Part shown: one piece after another, positions 56,190-64,000 of the stretch
Position numbering within the stretch: the first letter of the stretch is position 1
Layout: each line of letters opens with the position of its first letter
From: Streptomyces sp. TRM49041
GTDB taxonomy: Bacteria; Actinomycetota; Actinomycetes; Streptomycetales; Streptomycetaceae
NCBI RefSeq assembly: GCF_008271805.1
Contig: NZ_VSRY01000063.1
Location: 30,347 to 94,346 of the forward strand
Direction: 5' to 3'
Length of the DNA stretch: 64,000 bases
Notes under the pieces: model-generated
What the model was told of the DNA's origin: nothing
The model's input: only the letters and a program-made list of their open reading frames with translations
Database searches by the model: none
Position numbers and translations under genes: made by a program

Positions 56190-57059
56190 ATGATCCAAGA
56201 CTACGAGCCGGAAGCCACCCGCCGTGACGCGGACGACGCGGAGAGCAGCAGGGCCAGCCGCGGCTGGTGGGACCGGAACGCCGACGAGTACCAGAGCGAC
56301 CACGGCGGGTTCCTCGGGGACGACCGGTTCGTCTGGGGACCGGAGGGGCTGGACGAGGCGGACGCCGGCCTGCTGGGCCCCGCCGAGTCGCTGAACGGCC
56401 TGGACGTCCTGGAGATCGGCGCCGGCGCGGCCCAGTGCTCGCGGTGGCTGGCTGCCCAGGGGGCGAGGCCGGTCGCCCTGGACCTGTCCCACCGCCAGCT
56501 CCAGCACGCGATGCGCATCGGCGGCACCGGGGGCGGCGCCGGCGGGGTGTCGCTGGTCGAGGCGGACGCCGGGGCGCTGCCGTTCCGGGACGCCTCCTTC
56601 GACCTGGCCTGCTCGGCGTACGGGGCGGTGCCGTTCGTCGCCGACCCGGTGAAGGTGTTCCGGGAGGTGCGGCGGGTACTGCGGCCGGGCGGCCGCTGGG
56701 TCTTCTCCGTGACGCACCCCATCCGCTGGGCCTTCCCGGACGAGCCCGGGCCCGAGGGTCTGTCGGTGGCGGCCTCGTACTTCGACCGCACCCCGTACGT
56801 CGAGCAGGACGAGCGGGGCCGGGCGGTGTACGTGGAGCACCACCGGACGATCGGCGACCGGGTGCGGGACGTGGTGGCGGGCGGGTTCCGGCTGGTGGAC
56901 CTGGTGGAGCCGGAGTGGCCCGCCTGGAACAGCCAGGAGTGGGGCGGCTGGTCCCCGCTGCGGGGCAGTCTGATCCCGGGCACGGCGATCTTCGTGTGCG
57001 AGCGAAGCGAGACGAGCGAGATGGGTGTCCCTCCGGCCGACAGCCGGGGGAGGGACTGA
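56190..57059 (+). CDS. Class I SAM-dependent methyltransferase
   Basis: A 289-residue methyltransferase. RGWWDRNADEYQSDHGGFLG is the N-terminal cap, LDVLEIGAGAAQCSRWLAAQ is SAM motif I, ADAGALPFRDASFDLACSAY motifs II/III, and EVRRVLRPGGRWVFSVTHPI the following block. NSQEWGGWSPLRGSLIPGTA completes the core. The last 20 residues (ETSEMGVPPADSRGRD) come from a palindromic element. ATG at 56190 is used on family grounds; the frame is open back to 56124. hrpB follows after 2 bp. Confidence 0.9.
   Translation: MIQDYEPEATRRDADDAESSRASRGWWDRNADEYQSDHGGFLGDDRFVWGPEGLDEADAGLLGPAESLNGLDVLEIGAGAAQCSRWLAAQGARPVALDLSHRQLQHAMRIGGTGGGAGGVSLVEADAGALPFRDASFDLACSAYGAVPFVADPVKVFREVRRVLRPGGRWVFSVTHPIRWAFPDEPGPEGLSVAASYFDRTPYVEQDERGRAVYVEHHRTIGDRVRDVVAGGFRLVDLVEPEWPAWNSQEWGGWSPLRGSLIPGTAIFVCERSETSEMGVPPADSRGRD
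57027..57056. repeat. Palindromic element at the 3' end of the methyltransferase gene
   Basis: GTCCCTCC and GGAGGGAC pair perfectly, with GGC/GCC inside and a 3-nt GGG bulge. The hairpin sits directly before the TGA and 6 bp before the hrpB start, so it encodes the last residues and could also affect hrpB translation. Confidence 0.55.
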
Positions 57060-57061
57060 CC

Positions 57062-59764
57062 GTGATCCGTGGTGGGGAACGGGAGCGGCTTCCCGTACGG
57101 AGCGCCCTGCCCGCGCTGGAGCGGGCGCTGGACGAACACGGGGCGGCCGTGCTGTGCGCGCCGCCGGGCACGGGCAAGACCACGCTCGTACCGCTGGCGC
57201 TGGCGGAGCGATCAGCACGGGCGGCGCGAAGCGCTCCGTACGGGGGCGGCGGTCGGACGACGGGCGGGCGCGTCGTGGTCGCCGAGCCGCGGCGGATCGC
57301 GGCCCGGGCGGCGGCCCGGCGGATGGCGTGGCTGCTCGGCGAGAAGGTGGGCGGCCGGGTCGGGTTCACGGTGCGCGGCGAGCGGGTGGTGTCGCGGGAG
57401 ACGGTCGTCGAGGTGGTGACGACGGGTGTGCTGCTGCAGCGGCTCCAGCGCGACCAGGAGCTGGCCGGGGTCGATGTGGTGATGCTCGACGAGTGCCATG
57501 AGCGGCATCTGGACGCGGACACGGTCGCGGCGTTCCTGCTGGACGTACGGGCGACGCTCCGGCCCGAGCTGCGGCTGGTGGCCGCGTCGGCGACGACGGA
57601 CACCGAGGGGTGGGCGCGGCTGCTGGGCGGCGCGCCGGTCGTGGAGGCGGCGGGGGTGGCGCATCCGGTGGAGGTGGTGTGGGCGCCGCCGGACGGGCGG
57701 GGGCGGCCGCCGCACGGGGCCGGGGTCTCCCCCGCTCGTACGCAGCCGAGAGCTTGGGGAAGGGTGGACCCGGCGCTGCTGGCGCACGTGGCGGGTGTGG
57801 TGCGCAGGGCCCTGGCGGAGCGCGAGGGCGACGTGCTGTGCTTCCTGCCCGGTGTGGGCGAGATCGCCCGGGTGGCGGGACTGCTGGCCGACGTGCCCGG
57901 CGTGGAGGTCCTCCAGGTGCACGGCCGGGCGCCGGCGGCGGTGCAGGAGGCCGTCCTGTCGCCGGGGCGCGGGCGCAGGGTGGTGCTGGCGACGGCGGTG
58001 GCCGAGTCGTCGCTGACCGTGCCCGGGGTGCGGGTCGTGGTGGACTCGGGGCTGGCGCGGGAGCCGCGTGTGGACCATGCGCGGGGTCTGAGCGCACTGA
58101 CGACGCTGCGAGCGTCGCGGGCGTCGGCCCGGCAGCGCGCGGGCCGTGCCGGGCGTGAGGCGCCGGGTGCGGTGTACCGGTGCTGGGCGGAGGCGGAGGA
58201 CGGGCGGCTGCCCGCGTTCCCGGCACCGGAGATCCAGGTGGCCGACCTGACGGGTTTCGCGCTGCAGGCGGCGGCGTGGGGGGACCCGGACGCGTCGGGC
58301 CTCGCCCTGCTGGACGCGCCGCCGGCGGGTGCGATGGCGGCGGCGCGGGCGGTGCTGACGGCGATCGGCGCGGTCGACGCGGGCGGCCGCGTGACCGAAC
58401 GCGGCACGCGCATGACACGCCTCGGCCTCCACCCCCGCCTTGCCCGCGCCCTCCTGGACGGCGCTCCGCTGGTGGGCCCACGGCGAGCCGCGGAGGTCGT
58501 CGCCCTGCTGAGCGAGGAGCCCCCGCGCGAGTACGGCGACGACCTGGCGGCGGCGTGGCGCGCTGCCCGCCGGGGCGGCGACGCGTACGGAACCCGCTGG
58601 CGCGCGGAGGTCCGACGCCTTGCGGGCCAGCTGGGCGCGGGCGACCCCGACGAACCCGGCGCTGCCGCGGCCTCCGCGGGCACCACAGGCGCCCGGAGCT
58701 CGGCGAGCCGGCTCGGCGGCGAGGGCCGGGCCGGCCGCGTGAGCTGCCCGGAGGACCCGTCGCGCGGCGCGAGAAGCCCGGGCGGGCGTGGGGTGTCCGA
58801 TGATGTGGCGGCCGGGGCCGTGGTCGCGTTGGCCTTTCCCGAGAGGGTGGCCCGGGCCCGGGGTGGCGGTGCGTTCTTGATGGTGGCCGGGACCGGGGGC
58901 GAGGTGGGGCAGGGCTCCGGGTTGCGGACGGCGTCGTGGTTGGCGGTGGCGGTGGCCGACCGGCCCGCGCACGCGGCGTCGGCGCGGGTGCGGCTCGCCG
59001 CAGTGTGCGACGAGGACACCGCGCGTGCGGCGGCGGGGCATCTGCTGGTCGCGGGCGACGAGGTGCGGTGGCAGGACGGTGACGTCGTGGCGCGTTCCGT
59101 GGAGCGGCTGGGCGCGGTCGAGCTGGCAGTACGGCCGCTCGGGAACGCCGAGCCCGGCCTCGTACGGGAGGCGTTGCTGGACGGGCTGCGGCGGGAGGGA
59201 CTCGGGCTGCTGCGGTGGGCGCGGGAGGCGGCCCGGCTGCGGGAGCGGCTGGCGTTTCTGCGGCGGGCGGTCGGGGCGCCCTGGCCCGACGTCTCCGACG
59301 ACGCGCTGCTGGAGCGGGCCGACGAGTGGCTGGAGCCCGAGCTGTCGGCGGCGCGGCGGCGCGGCGATCTCGCGAGGATCGACGCGGGCGAGGCGCTGCG
59401 GCGGCGGCTGCCGTGGGCGACCGGTGACGCGGCGCGCCTGGACGAGCTGGCGCCGGAGCGGATCGAGGTGCCGAGCGGGTCACGGGTCCGGGTCGAGTAC
59501 GGGGACGAGCAGCCGGTCCTCGCGGTGAAGCTCCAGGAGATGTTCGGGCTCGCGGAGACACCGCGGGTCGCCGGTGTGCCCGTACTGGTGCATCTGCTGT
59601 CGCCCGCGGGGCGGCCGGCCGCGGTGACCGCCGACCTGGCGTCGTTCTGGCGGGACGGCTACCGCTCCGTACGGGCCGAGTTGCGCGGCCGCTACCCCCG
59701 GCACCCCTGGCCGGAGGACCCCTCCACGGCCACGCCGACACGGCGCGCCAACACGCGCCGCTGA
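57062..59764 (+). CDS. hrpB: ATP-dependent helicase HrpB
   Basis: A 900-residue DEAH-box RNA helicase of the bacterial HrpB type. AVLCAPPGTGKTTLVPLALA is Walker A near residue 38, VVMLDECHERHLDADTVAAF the DEAH-type box, VLATAVAESSLTVPGVRVVV motif V, and ASARQRAGRAGREAPGAVYR motif VI. The C-terminal HrpB domain ends SVRAELRGRYPRHPWPEDP. Two streptomycete insertions occur: SPARTQPRAWGRV (palindromic element) and a Gly/Ser/Arg-rich stretch near residue 545-580. GTG start at 57062. Its 3' end overlaps the opposite-strand DUF3068 gene by 73 bp. Confidence 0.93.
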   Translation: MIRGGERERLPVRSALPALERALDEHGAAVLCAPPGTGKTTLVPLALAERSARAARSAPYGGGGRTTGGRVVVAEPRRIAARAAARRMAWLLGEKVGGRVGFTVRGERVVSRETVVEVVTTGVLLQRLQRDQELAGVDVVMLDECHERHLDADTVAAFLLDVRATLRPELRLVAASATTDTEGWARLLGGAPVVEAAGVAHPVEVVWAPPDGRGRPPHGAGVSPARTQPRAWGRVDPALLAHVAGVVRRALAEREGDVLCFLPGVGEIARVAGLLADVPGVEVLQVHGRAPAAVQEAVLSPGRGRRVVLATAVAESSLTVPGVRVVVDSGLAREPRVDHARGLSALTTLRASRASARQRAGRAGREAPGAVYRCWAEAEDGRLPAFPAPEIQVADLTGFALQAAAWGDPDASGLALLDAPPAGAMAAARAVLTAIGAVDAGGRVTERGTRMTRLGLHPRLARALLDGAPLVGPRRAAEVVALLSEEPPREYGDDLAAAWRAARRGGDAYGTRWRAEVRRLAGQLGAGDPDEPGAAAASAGTTGARSSASRLGGEGRAGRVSCPEDPSRGARSPGGRGVSDDVAAGAVVALAFPERVARARGGGAFLMVAGTGGEVGQGSGLRTASWLAVAVADRPAHAASARVRLAAVCDEDTARAAAGHLLVAGDEVRWQDGDVVARSVERLGAVELAVRPLGNAEPGLVREALLDGLRREGLGLLRWAREAARLRERLAFLRRAVGAPWPDVSDDALLERADEWLEPELSAARRRGDLARIDAGEALRRRLPWATGDAARLDELAPERIEVPSGSRVRVEYGDEQPVLAVKLQEMFGLAETPRVAGVPVLVHLLSPAGRPAAVTADLASFWRDGYRSVRAELRGRYPRHPWPEDPSTATPTRRANTRR
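57724..57762. repeat. Palindromic element inserted in hrpB
   Basis: CCCCCGCTCG and CCGAGAGCTTGGGG form an imperfect hairpin read in frame as part of the protein. It resembles the palindromic elements dispersed in Streptomyces genomes, as remembered, and interrupts a variable loop of HrpB. Confidence 0.5.
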
Positions 59765-60702
59765 CGGGCACGGGCCTCCAGGGCGAGGGCCAGCGCGAAA
59801 AGGGCGACGCCGAGCAGCGCGCAGGTCCACGGGCCGTACCGGACGAGGATCAGCACCTTCGTGCGGTTGGCCGTCACCAGGTCGACGGTGTGCGCCAGGT
59901 AGTCCGCGCGCATCCTGACGTGCCCGGCGAAGGCGGTGACCCGGTCGCGGCCGCCGAGCAGGCTTCCGCCGCGCAGCTCCTCGCGGTGGATCTCCTCGCC
60001 GTTGACGGGCGCCCCGGTGACCGGTTCGACCCAGAACATCCGCTTGGTGGTGTACCAGCGGGTGGTGCCGGTCTGCGCTTCCAGGGTGGTCGAGTCGATG
60101 CCCGGCAGGGGCATCTTCTTCGGGTACGGCACCTTGGTCCAGGGGACGGTCTGTTCGAAGTAGTAGACCTCCAGGCCGCGGAAGGTGCGTGTGCCCCGGT
60201 ACCGGATGGGGGCGGAGCTGCGGGTCTGCGCGTCGAAGTAGGCGTAGTCCCGCTTCTCGGTGAGGAAGGGCCACTTGTACGCGATGCCGTCGCGCCGTAC
60301 GCGGTCGCCGTCGACCGACTCGCCGGTGGCGTGGACGGGGTCCTGGGTGTGGGCGTCGAAGATGTAGCGCTCGGGGATCTGGGAGACCATCGCGCCGTCG
60401 GGGCCGACGACATGGGAGAGCGCGTCCCACACGACGACCTGGCGCCCGGCGTCGCGCTCGATCCTGCGGGACTCCTCGACGTTGCCCTTGAGCGTCTGGA
60501 CGATGGTGACCTTCTCGACCTGTTCGGCCCGCATCGTGTCGTACCGCAGGAGGGTGGCGGGTCGGGCCTCCAGGACCGTCTCCTGGTACTGGCCCGCGGG
60601 GATCTTCGCGAGCCGGGGGAAGGCGTACCAGCGCAGCATGGGTGCCGTCGCGGCGCAGAACACGGCGAGGGCGAGGGCGGCGAGGGCGGCTCTGGTCCGC
60701 AT
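59692..60702 (-). CDS. DUF3068 (porin PorA-like) membrane protein
   Basis: A 336-residue protein anchored at both ends: TM1 ALAALALAVFCAATAPMLRW and a final helix LLGVALFALALALEAR. The extracytoplasmic part between has VVWDALSHVVGPDGAMVSQI, then PERYIFDAHTQDPVHATGES and GLEVYYFEQTVPWTKVPYPK, TRWYTTKRMFWVEPVTG, all DUF3068 features. Function unknown. ATG at 60702. It converges on and overlaps hrpB. Confidence 0.92.
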   Translation of the reverse strand: MRTRAALAALALAVFCAATAPMLRWYAFPRLAKIPAGQYQETVLEARPATLLRYDTMRAEQVEKVTIVQTLKGNVEESRRIERDAGRQVVVWDALSHVVGPDGAMVSQIPERYIFDAHTQDPVHATGESVDGDRVRRDGIAYKWPFLTEKRDYAYFDAQTRSSAPIRYRGTRTFRGLEVYYFEQTVPWTKVPYPKKMPLPGIDSTTLEAQTGTTRWYTTKRMFWVEPVTGAPVNGEEIHREELRGGSLLGGRDRVTAFAGHVRMRADYLAHTVDLVTANRTKVLILVRYGPWTCALLGVALFALALALEARARQRRVLARRVGVAVEGSSGQGCRG

Positions 60703-60715
60703 GGCGGGCCGCCGG

Positions 60716-60913
60716 CTAGTTCCCGGGCCCGGAACCGGCTTCGCCGGAACCCGCGTCGCCGGGGCCGGGGCCGCCTCCGGGGCCTGGTGGCACGGTGGTG
60801 AGGAGCGGCTCGGGCGAGGTCTCACCCTCGGGCGCGACCTCCACCGCCGCGAGCAGCAGCATGAGGAGGAGTACGGGGGTCAGCCCGGCGGCGACGGCTG
60901 CGAGGACGCGCAT
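60716..60913 (-). CDS. Small secreted or membrane-anchored peptide (SPW_0924-like)
   Basis: A 65-residue protein: a hydrophobic helix (VLAAVAAGLTPVLLLMLLLA), then ETSPEPLLTTVPPGPGGG and a Gly/Pro tail. The TSPxPLLTTVP motif recalls a small streptomycete family that I remember as SPW_0924; not verified. ATG at 60913 has GGGAGGT 8 nt upstream. It is followed by the DUF3068 gene 13 bp downstream, probably cotranscribed. Confidence 0.75.
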   Translation of the reverse strand: MRVLAAVAAGLTPVLLLMLLLAAVEVAPEGETSPEPLLTTVPPGPGGGPGPGDAGSGEAGSGPGN

Positions 60914-61015
60914 GGTGGGACCTCCCGGCACATCATTCCTGACGGATCGTCAGGTCGGCGCGTCGGCACCGTAGCAACGCGGACGTGAGATGAGAACACC
61001 CCGGGGGCAGAGGTA

Positions 61016-61050
61016 CGGCCCGCCGCCCCGGGTCCCGGGGCGGCGGGCCG
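61016..61050 (-). terminator. Terminator after the lytic transglycosylase gene
   Basis: CGGCCCGCCGCCCCGG and CCGGGGCGGCGGGCCG form a 16-bp perfect stem with a 3-nt loop, 17 bp past the stop at 61068. Confidence 0.9.
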
Positions 61051-61067
61051 CGCGTCCCACGGTCCGG

Positions 61068-62852
61068 TCAGGCGACCTCGAGCTCCACGACCAGTGTCGC
61101 GCCGCCCTCCGCGGTCAGACGGAGGAGGAACGTGCCTGTCCGGCCGTCGGCGTACATCTTGGGGAGCTGGAGGACTCCGTCGGCGTCCGTCTCCAGTCCG
61201 GTGAGCGTACGGATCGGATCGCCCTGCTCGTCCTTGAAGAACGGGCCCTCGGTGTTCGGCCGGAGCGTACCGTCCTCGGTGTCGACGACCATCGTGGCGG
61301 TAAGGGTCGTACCGGCGACGGCGGCGCCCTTGCGGGTGGCCTTCACCGTGAGCTGCTCGGCGAACTCGCCTTCGGGGGCCGCGGTCGGCGCGGCCGCCTC
61401 GCCGGTGCGGGCGAGGGTGTCGGCCTGGCCGGTGGTGACGGCCGCCGTGTAGGTGAGCGGCTCCAGCGTCTCGCGCTGCGGCACGGTGGCCCGCACCGTG
61501 AACTGCCCGGTCCGCTCGCCGGCCCGGAGGGCGGGCGCGGTGGCGGTGCCGTCGACGCCGGTGGTGACGGTGACGGCGGACCTGCCGTCGGCGAAGCGCG
61601 CGTCGGTGTCGCCGACGATCTCGAACCGGACCGTGACCTGGGCGACCGCGTTGTCCCACGCGTCACGCGCGACGGCCACCGGGCGCTCGGCGAACTCGGT
61701 GCCCGCCGGGGCCGTGAGGGCGCCAGTGCCGGCGTCCTGGAGCTGGTGCACCCTGTCGGCGGGCGCCGTGGGCAGGGTGGGCGTCGGGTCCGGCGTCGGG
61801 CTGGGGGTCGGCCGCGACGGCGGCTCGAACGACTGCGACGCGTCCGGCGTCGGGGTCGGGGTGGGGGTGGGGGTGGGGGCGGGCTTGCTGGGCGACGAGG
61901 TGGATGTGGGTGTGGGTGTGGAGGCGGGCGCGGGGGTGGGCGTCGGAGTGCCGGTCGAGGGCCTCGGCGTCGGGGTGGGTGTGGTGCCGGAGTTGTTCCT
62001 GCCGCCACCGCTCCCCGTACGGGAGTCGCTGCGGTCGACGGGCTGGACGCCGGCGCCGTCGGGGACCTGGTGGGTGCCGCGCTTGTAGAACTCGAACCAG
62101 GACAGGACCGTCCGCAGATACTCCTGCGAGCGGTTGTAGCTGAGGATCGCCCGGTCCAGGTCGGCCTTGACCGCCAGGTCACGGTTGTTGGCGCACAGGT
62201 ACATACCCGCGGCCTGCGCGGCGTCGTAGATGTTGTTCGGGTCCTTGCGGCCGTCGCCGTTGGCGTCCTGACCCCAGGAGGCCCAGGTGGACGGGATGAA
62301 CTGCATGGGGCCGACGGCGCGGTCGTAGCGGCTGTCGCTGTCGTACGCGCCGTCGTCGGTGTCGGGGATGTTGGCGAAGCCGTTGCCGTCGAGTACGGGG
62401 CCGAGGATCGGGGCGAGCGTGGTGCCGTTGGCGTCGACGCGGCCGCCGCGGGCCTGACCGGACTCCACCTTGCCGATGCCCGCGAGGAGTTGCCAGGGCA
62501 GGTTGCAGCTCGGCTTGACGCCCTTGACGTGCTGCTCGGCCTTCTTGTAGGCGGCGAGCACGGTCGCCGGTATGCCCGCTTCGGCCGTGCCGGTGCCGAT
62601 GGAGGCGGCCTCGGTCTCCCCCGGCTTGACCGGGTGGGGGCTGTTCAGCGGCGGCAGGTCGGTGTAGTAGGGGGAGTCGCCGGTGGCGGTGGAGTCGGCC
62701 GCGCCGGAGGCCGTACCGTCGCCCGCCGTGCCCTCTCCGACGACCGGGGTGACACCCGGCGCCTGTGATGCCGAGAGCGCTGCCACGGCTGCCGCGGCCA
62801 CCGCTGTGGTGGTGGCCCCCTTCCGCAGTCGACGGCCGAGATGCGCTGCCAT
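61068..62852 (-). CDS. Exported modular lytic transglycosylase with Thr/Pro linker and Ig-like domains
   Basis: A 594-residue exported enzyme. A signal peptide ([20 protein letters not shown]) precedes a lytic transglycosylase SLT_2/MltB-type domain at residues about 95-255: [20 protein letters not shown] (catalytic Glu), then [20 protein letters not shown] and [16 protein letters not shown] Thr/Pro/Ser linker (residues about 285-365) leads to two Ig-like beta domains ([20 protein letters not shown] and [20 protein letters not shown]). It would cleave peptidoglycan glycan strands. GGGGAGGGA precedes ATG 62852. The linker DNA is G-rich on the opposite strand. Confidence 0.92.
   Translation of the reverse strand: MAAHLGRRLRKGATTTAVAAAAVAALSASQAPGVTPVVGEGTAGDGTASGAADSTATGDSPYYTDLPPLNSPHPVKPGETEAASIGTGTAEAGIPATVLAAYKKAEQHVKGVKPSCNLPWQLLAGIGKVESGQARGGRVDANGTTLAPILGPVLDGNGFANIPDTDDGAYDSDSRYDRAVGPMQFIPSTWASWGQDANGDGRKDPNNIYDAAQAAGMYLCANNRDLAVKADLDRAILSYNRSQEYLRTVLSWFEFYKRGTHQVPDGAGVQPVDRSDSRTGSGGGRNNSGTTPTPTPRPSTGTPTPTPAPASTPTPTSTSSPSKPAPTPTPTPTPTPDASQSFEPPSRPTPSPTPDPTPTLPTAPADRVHQLQDAGTGALTAPAGTEFAERPVAVARDAWDNAVAQVTVRFEIVGDTDARFADGRSAVTVTTGVDGTATAPALRAGERTGQFTVRATVPQRETLEPLTYTAAVTTGQADTLARTGEAAAPTAAPEGEFAEQLTVKATRKGAAVAGTTLTATMVVDTEDGTLRPNTEGPFFKDEQGDPIRTLTGLETDADGVLQLPKMYADGRTGTFLLRLTAEGGATLVVELEVA
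61851..61883 (+). repeat. G-run tract with quadruplex potential in the transglycosylase linker
   Basis: Five G4-G5 runs separated by one or two bases, followed by GGG, lie on the non-coding strand opposite the Thr-Pro linker. The spacing fits an intramolecular G-quadruplex. Confidence 0.6.
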
Positions 62853-63099
62853 ACGTCTGTCCCTCCCCGATGGCGCCCGTCGGCGCCGATGACGACTGCC
62901 GCGCGCCCCATGCGCGGACTCAGGCGACCCTACGTCAACTCGAAGGTGCACCACACCGAGGACTGACCGGTTTTCACGCTTTCGCCACCAGTCGTCTTTT
63001 CAGATGTCCGACCCTGACGATGCCACCTCTCGATCACATCATGATTGATGCTGACCGCAATTGATGATTTGAGACCGCTTCTCTGGGGGCCCGCCGTTC
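62853..63099. promoter_or_regulatory. Divergent spacer between transglycosylase and DUF4184 genes
   Basis: 247 bp without a gene. The part nearest DUF4184 is unusually AT-rich for this window and contains CATCA-TGAT-TGATG (63037-63050), an inverted repeat. No known riboswitch motif was recognised. Confidence 0.45.
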
Positions 63100-63918
63100 A
63101 TGCCGTTCACAATCAGCCATGCCGCCGCCGTACTGCCCGGGATACGGAGGTCAGGCGCGGCGCGAGGCCCGCTGGTCGCGTCAGCCCTCGTCATGGGCTC
63201 GTTCGCGCCCGATATGACGTACTTCGCGGACAGTGTCGTCCCCGGCGCCATGGCCTTGGGCGCGCTCACACACAGCGCGTGGGGCGTGTTCACCGTCGAC
63301 GCGTTGACCGCCGCGGTCCTGGTCGCCCTATGGCTGATGGTGCGTGAGCCGCTGGTGGCACTGCTGCCCGGGCGGTGGCGGGGCCGGGTGTACGAGGCGC
63401 TGCGGGGCCGGTCCTGGTGCGAGCGGCATCCGGCGGCGCTGGCGGCCTGGTTCTACGTCTCGGCGGTCATCGGCGCGACGACCCATGTGGTGTGGGACCT
63501 GTTCACGCACGCCGACCGGTGGGGCACGCGCGTCCTGCCCGTACTGGGCGAGATCGTGGCGGGCTTCCCGATGTACCTCTACGCCCAGTACGGCGGTTCG
63601 GCGGCGGCCCTGGTCGTCATCGGGTGGTTCGCACACGGCGCGCTGCGGCGGGTCCCGGCGGAGGCGGCCGGCGCGCCCGGGCCGCGGCCGGGACTGACGC
63701 GGCGGGGCCGGTGGCTGGCGGGCGGCCTGCTCCTGGCGTGCGTGGCGGCCGGGGTCGTCCACCGGTGCCTGCGCTGGTACGCGTACTGGGGACGGATCGA
63801 GACGCCTTTCGACATCATCCCGACCGCGTGCTTCGGCGCCGGGGCGGGACTGGCCGTGGGCGTCGTCCTCTACGGCGCCGGGATGCGGCTGCGGGCGGGC
63901 AACGCGACCCGCCCCTGA
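63100..63918 (+). CDS. DUF4184 family membrane protein
   Basis: A 272-residue membrane protein. MPFTISHAAAVLPGI is the characteristic DUF4184 start. ALVMGSFAPDMTYFADSVVP and AVIGATTHVVWDLFTHADRW carry conserved His and Asp residues reminiscent of membrane metal-dependent hydrolase (YdjM-like) families. About six membrane helices. No ribosome-binding site of note; function unknown. 82 bp of sequence without a gene follow to the window end. Confidence 0.9.
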   Translation: MPFTISHAAAVLPGIRRSGAARGPLVASALVMGSFAPDMTYFADSVVPGAMALGALTHSAWGVFTVDALTAAVLVALWLMVREPLVALLPGRWRGRVYEALRGRSWCERHPAALAAWFYVSAVIGATTHVVWDLFTHADRWGTRVLPVLGEIVAGFPMYLYAQYGGSAAALVVIGWFAHGALRRVPAEAAGAPGPRPGLTRRGRWLAGGLLLACVAAGVVHRCLRWYAYWGRIETPFDIIPTACFGAGAGLAVGVVLYGAGMRLRAGNATRP

Positions 63919-64000
63919 GACCCGGCCGGGGGCGGCGCACCGTACGGCGGCGCGCCGCCACCCGTGGCCGGGTGCCCGGGCCGAGCGGGTCCGGGCCGAG

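Noticed and set aside
62853..63099. Cyclic di-AMP (ydaO-type) riboswitch upstream of the lytic transglycosylase
   Set aside because: Such riboswitches precede some streptomycete wall hydrolase genes, but the core motifs could not be found here.

Overview
The window is a Streptomyces chromosome core segment. The evidence is very high GC with strong third-position bias, many GTG starts, WhiA, the Streptomyces-type pentose phosphate operon with OpcA, RbpA-type zinc protein, mycothiol-type isomerase fold, TerD proteins and a UvrABC cluster. Gene order resembles what I remember of the S. coelicolor region around SCO1935-SCO1998; that comparison is from memory and was not searched. No tRNA, rRNA, CRISPR array, intact insertion sequence or prophage was seen.

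Layout. 1-1364: cut-off hypothetical gene and ctaB (haem O synthase). 1708-8359: pentose phosphate operon tkt-tal-zwf-opcA-pgl. 8451-11455: secreted poly-gamma-glutamate hydrolase family protein and a YdbT/YdbS-like PH-domain pair. 11460-17229 (minus strand): pgi, an RbpA-family gene, secG, tpiA, pgk and gap. Glycolysis and the pentose phosphate pathway therefore sit together. 17465-22512 (minus): the coupled unit uvrC-rapZ-yvcK-whiA. 22513-25784: an irregular stretch with remnants of a tyrosine phosphatase, an IS5-type transposase and a PP2C phosphatase around a compact three-gene operon (ArsR-like regulator, small membrane coiled-coil protein, quinone oxidoreductase). 25785-29295: Rieske protein and uvrA. 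29491-32598: mycothiol-dependent isomerase family, metallo-beta-lactamase, MHS transporter, ABM-like protein. 32666-36519: terC, a TerD/FtsK-like fusion and terD. 36688-41304: uvrB, MHYT membrane protein, ogt-type methyltransferase, SAM methyltransferase. 41371-43838: pseudouridine catabolism pair psuG/pfkB and a kinase-like protein without a P-loop. 43959-48567: HxlR regulator divergent from an aminotransferase, DUF2293 protein, a conflict-system-like small protein, SWIM protein; then to 51410 a SNF2 helicase. 51596-55810: DUF6343, TPR, coaE, PAC2-family, rpsA. 56190-63918: methyltransferase, hrpB, DUF3068, small secreted peptide, modular lytic transglycosylase, DUF4184.

The most interesting signals are non-coding or atypical: four DnaA-box-like 9-mers repeated every 15 bp between rbpA and pgi; twin palindromes between the HxlR regulator and its divergent aminotransferase; a direct-repeat operator over a promoter in front of the ArsR-like gene; the gene-decay scar around that operon; a TerD protein fused to an FtsK-like domain that has no visible Walker A motif; and palindromic repeat elements read through in frame inside three genes. 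All gene calls come from reading the sequence and recognising families; no database search was run.
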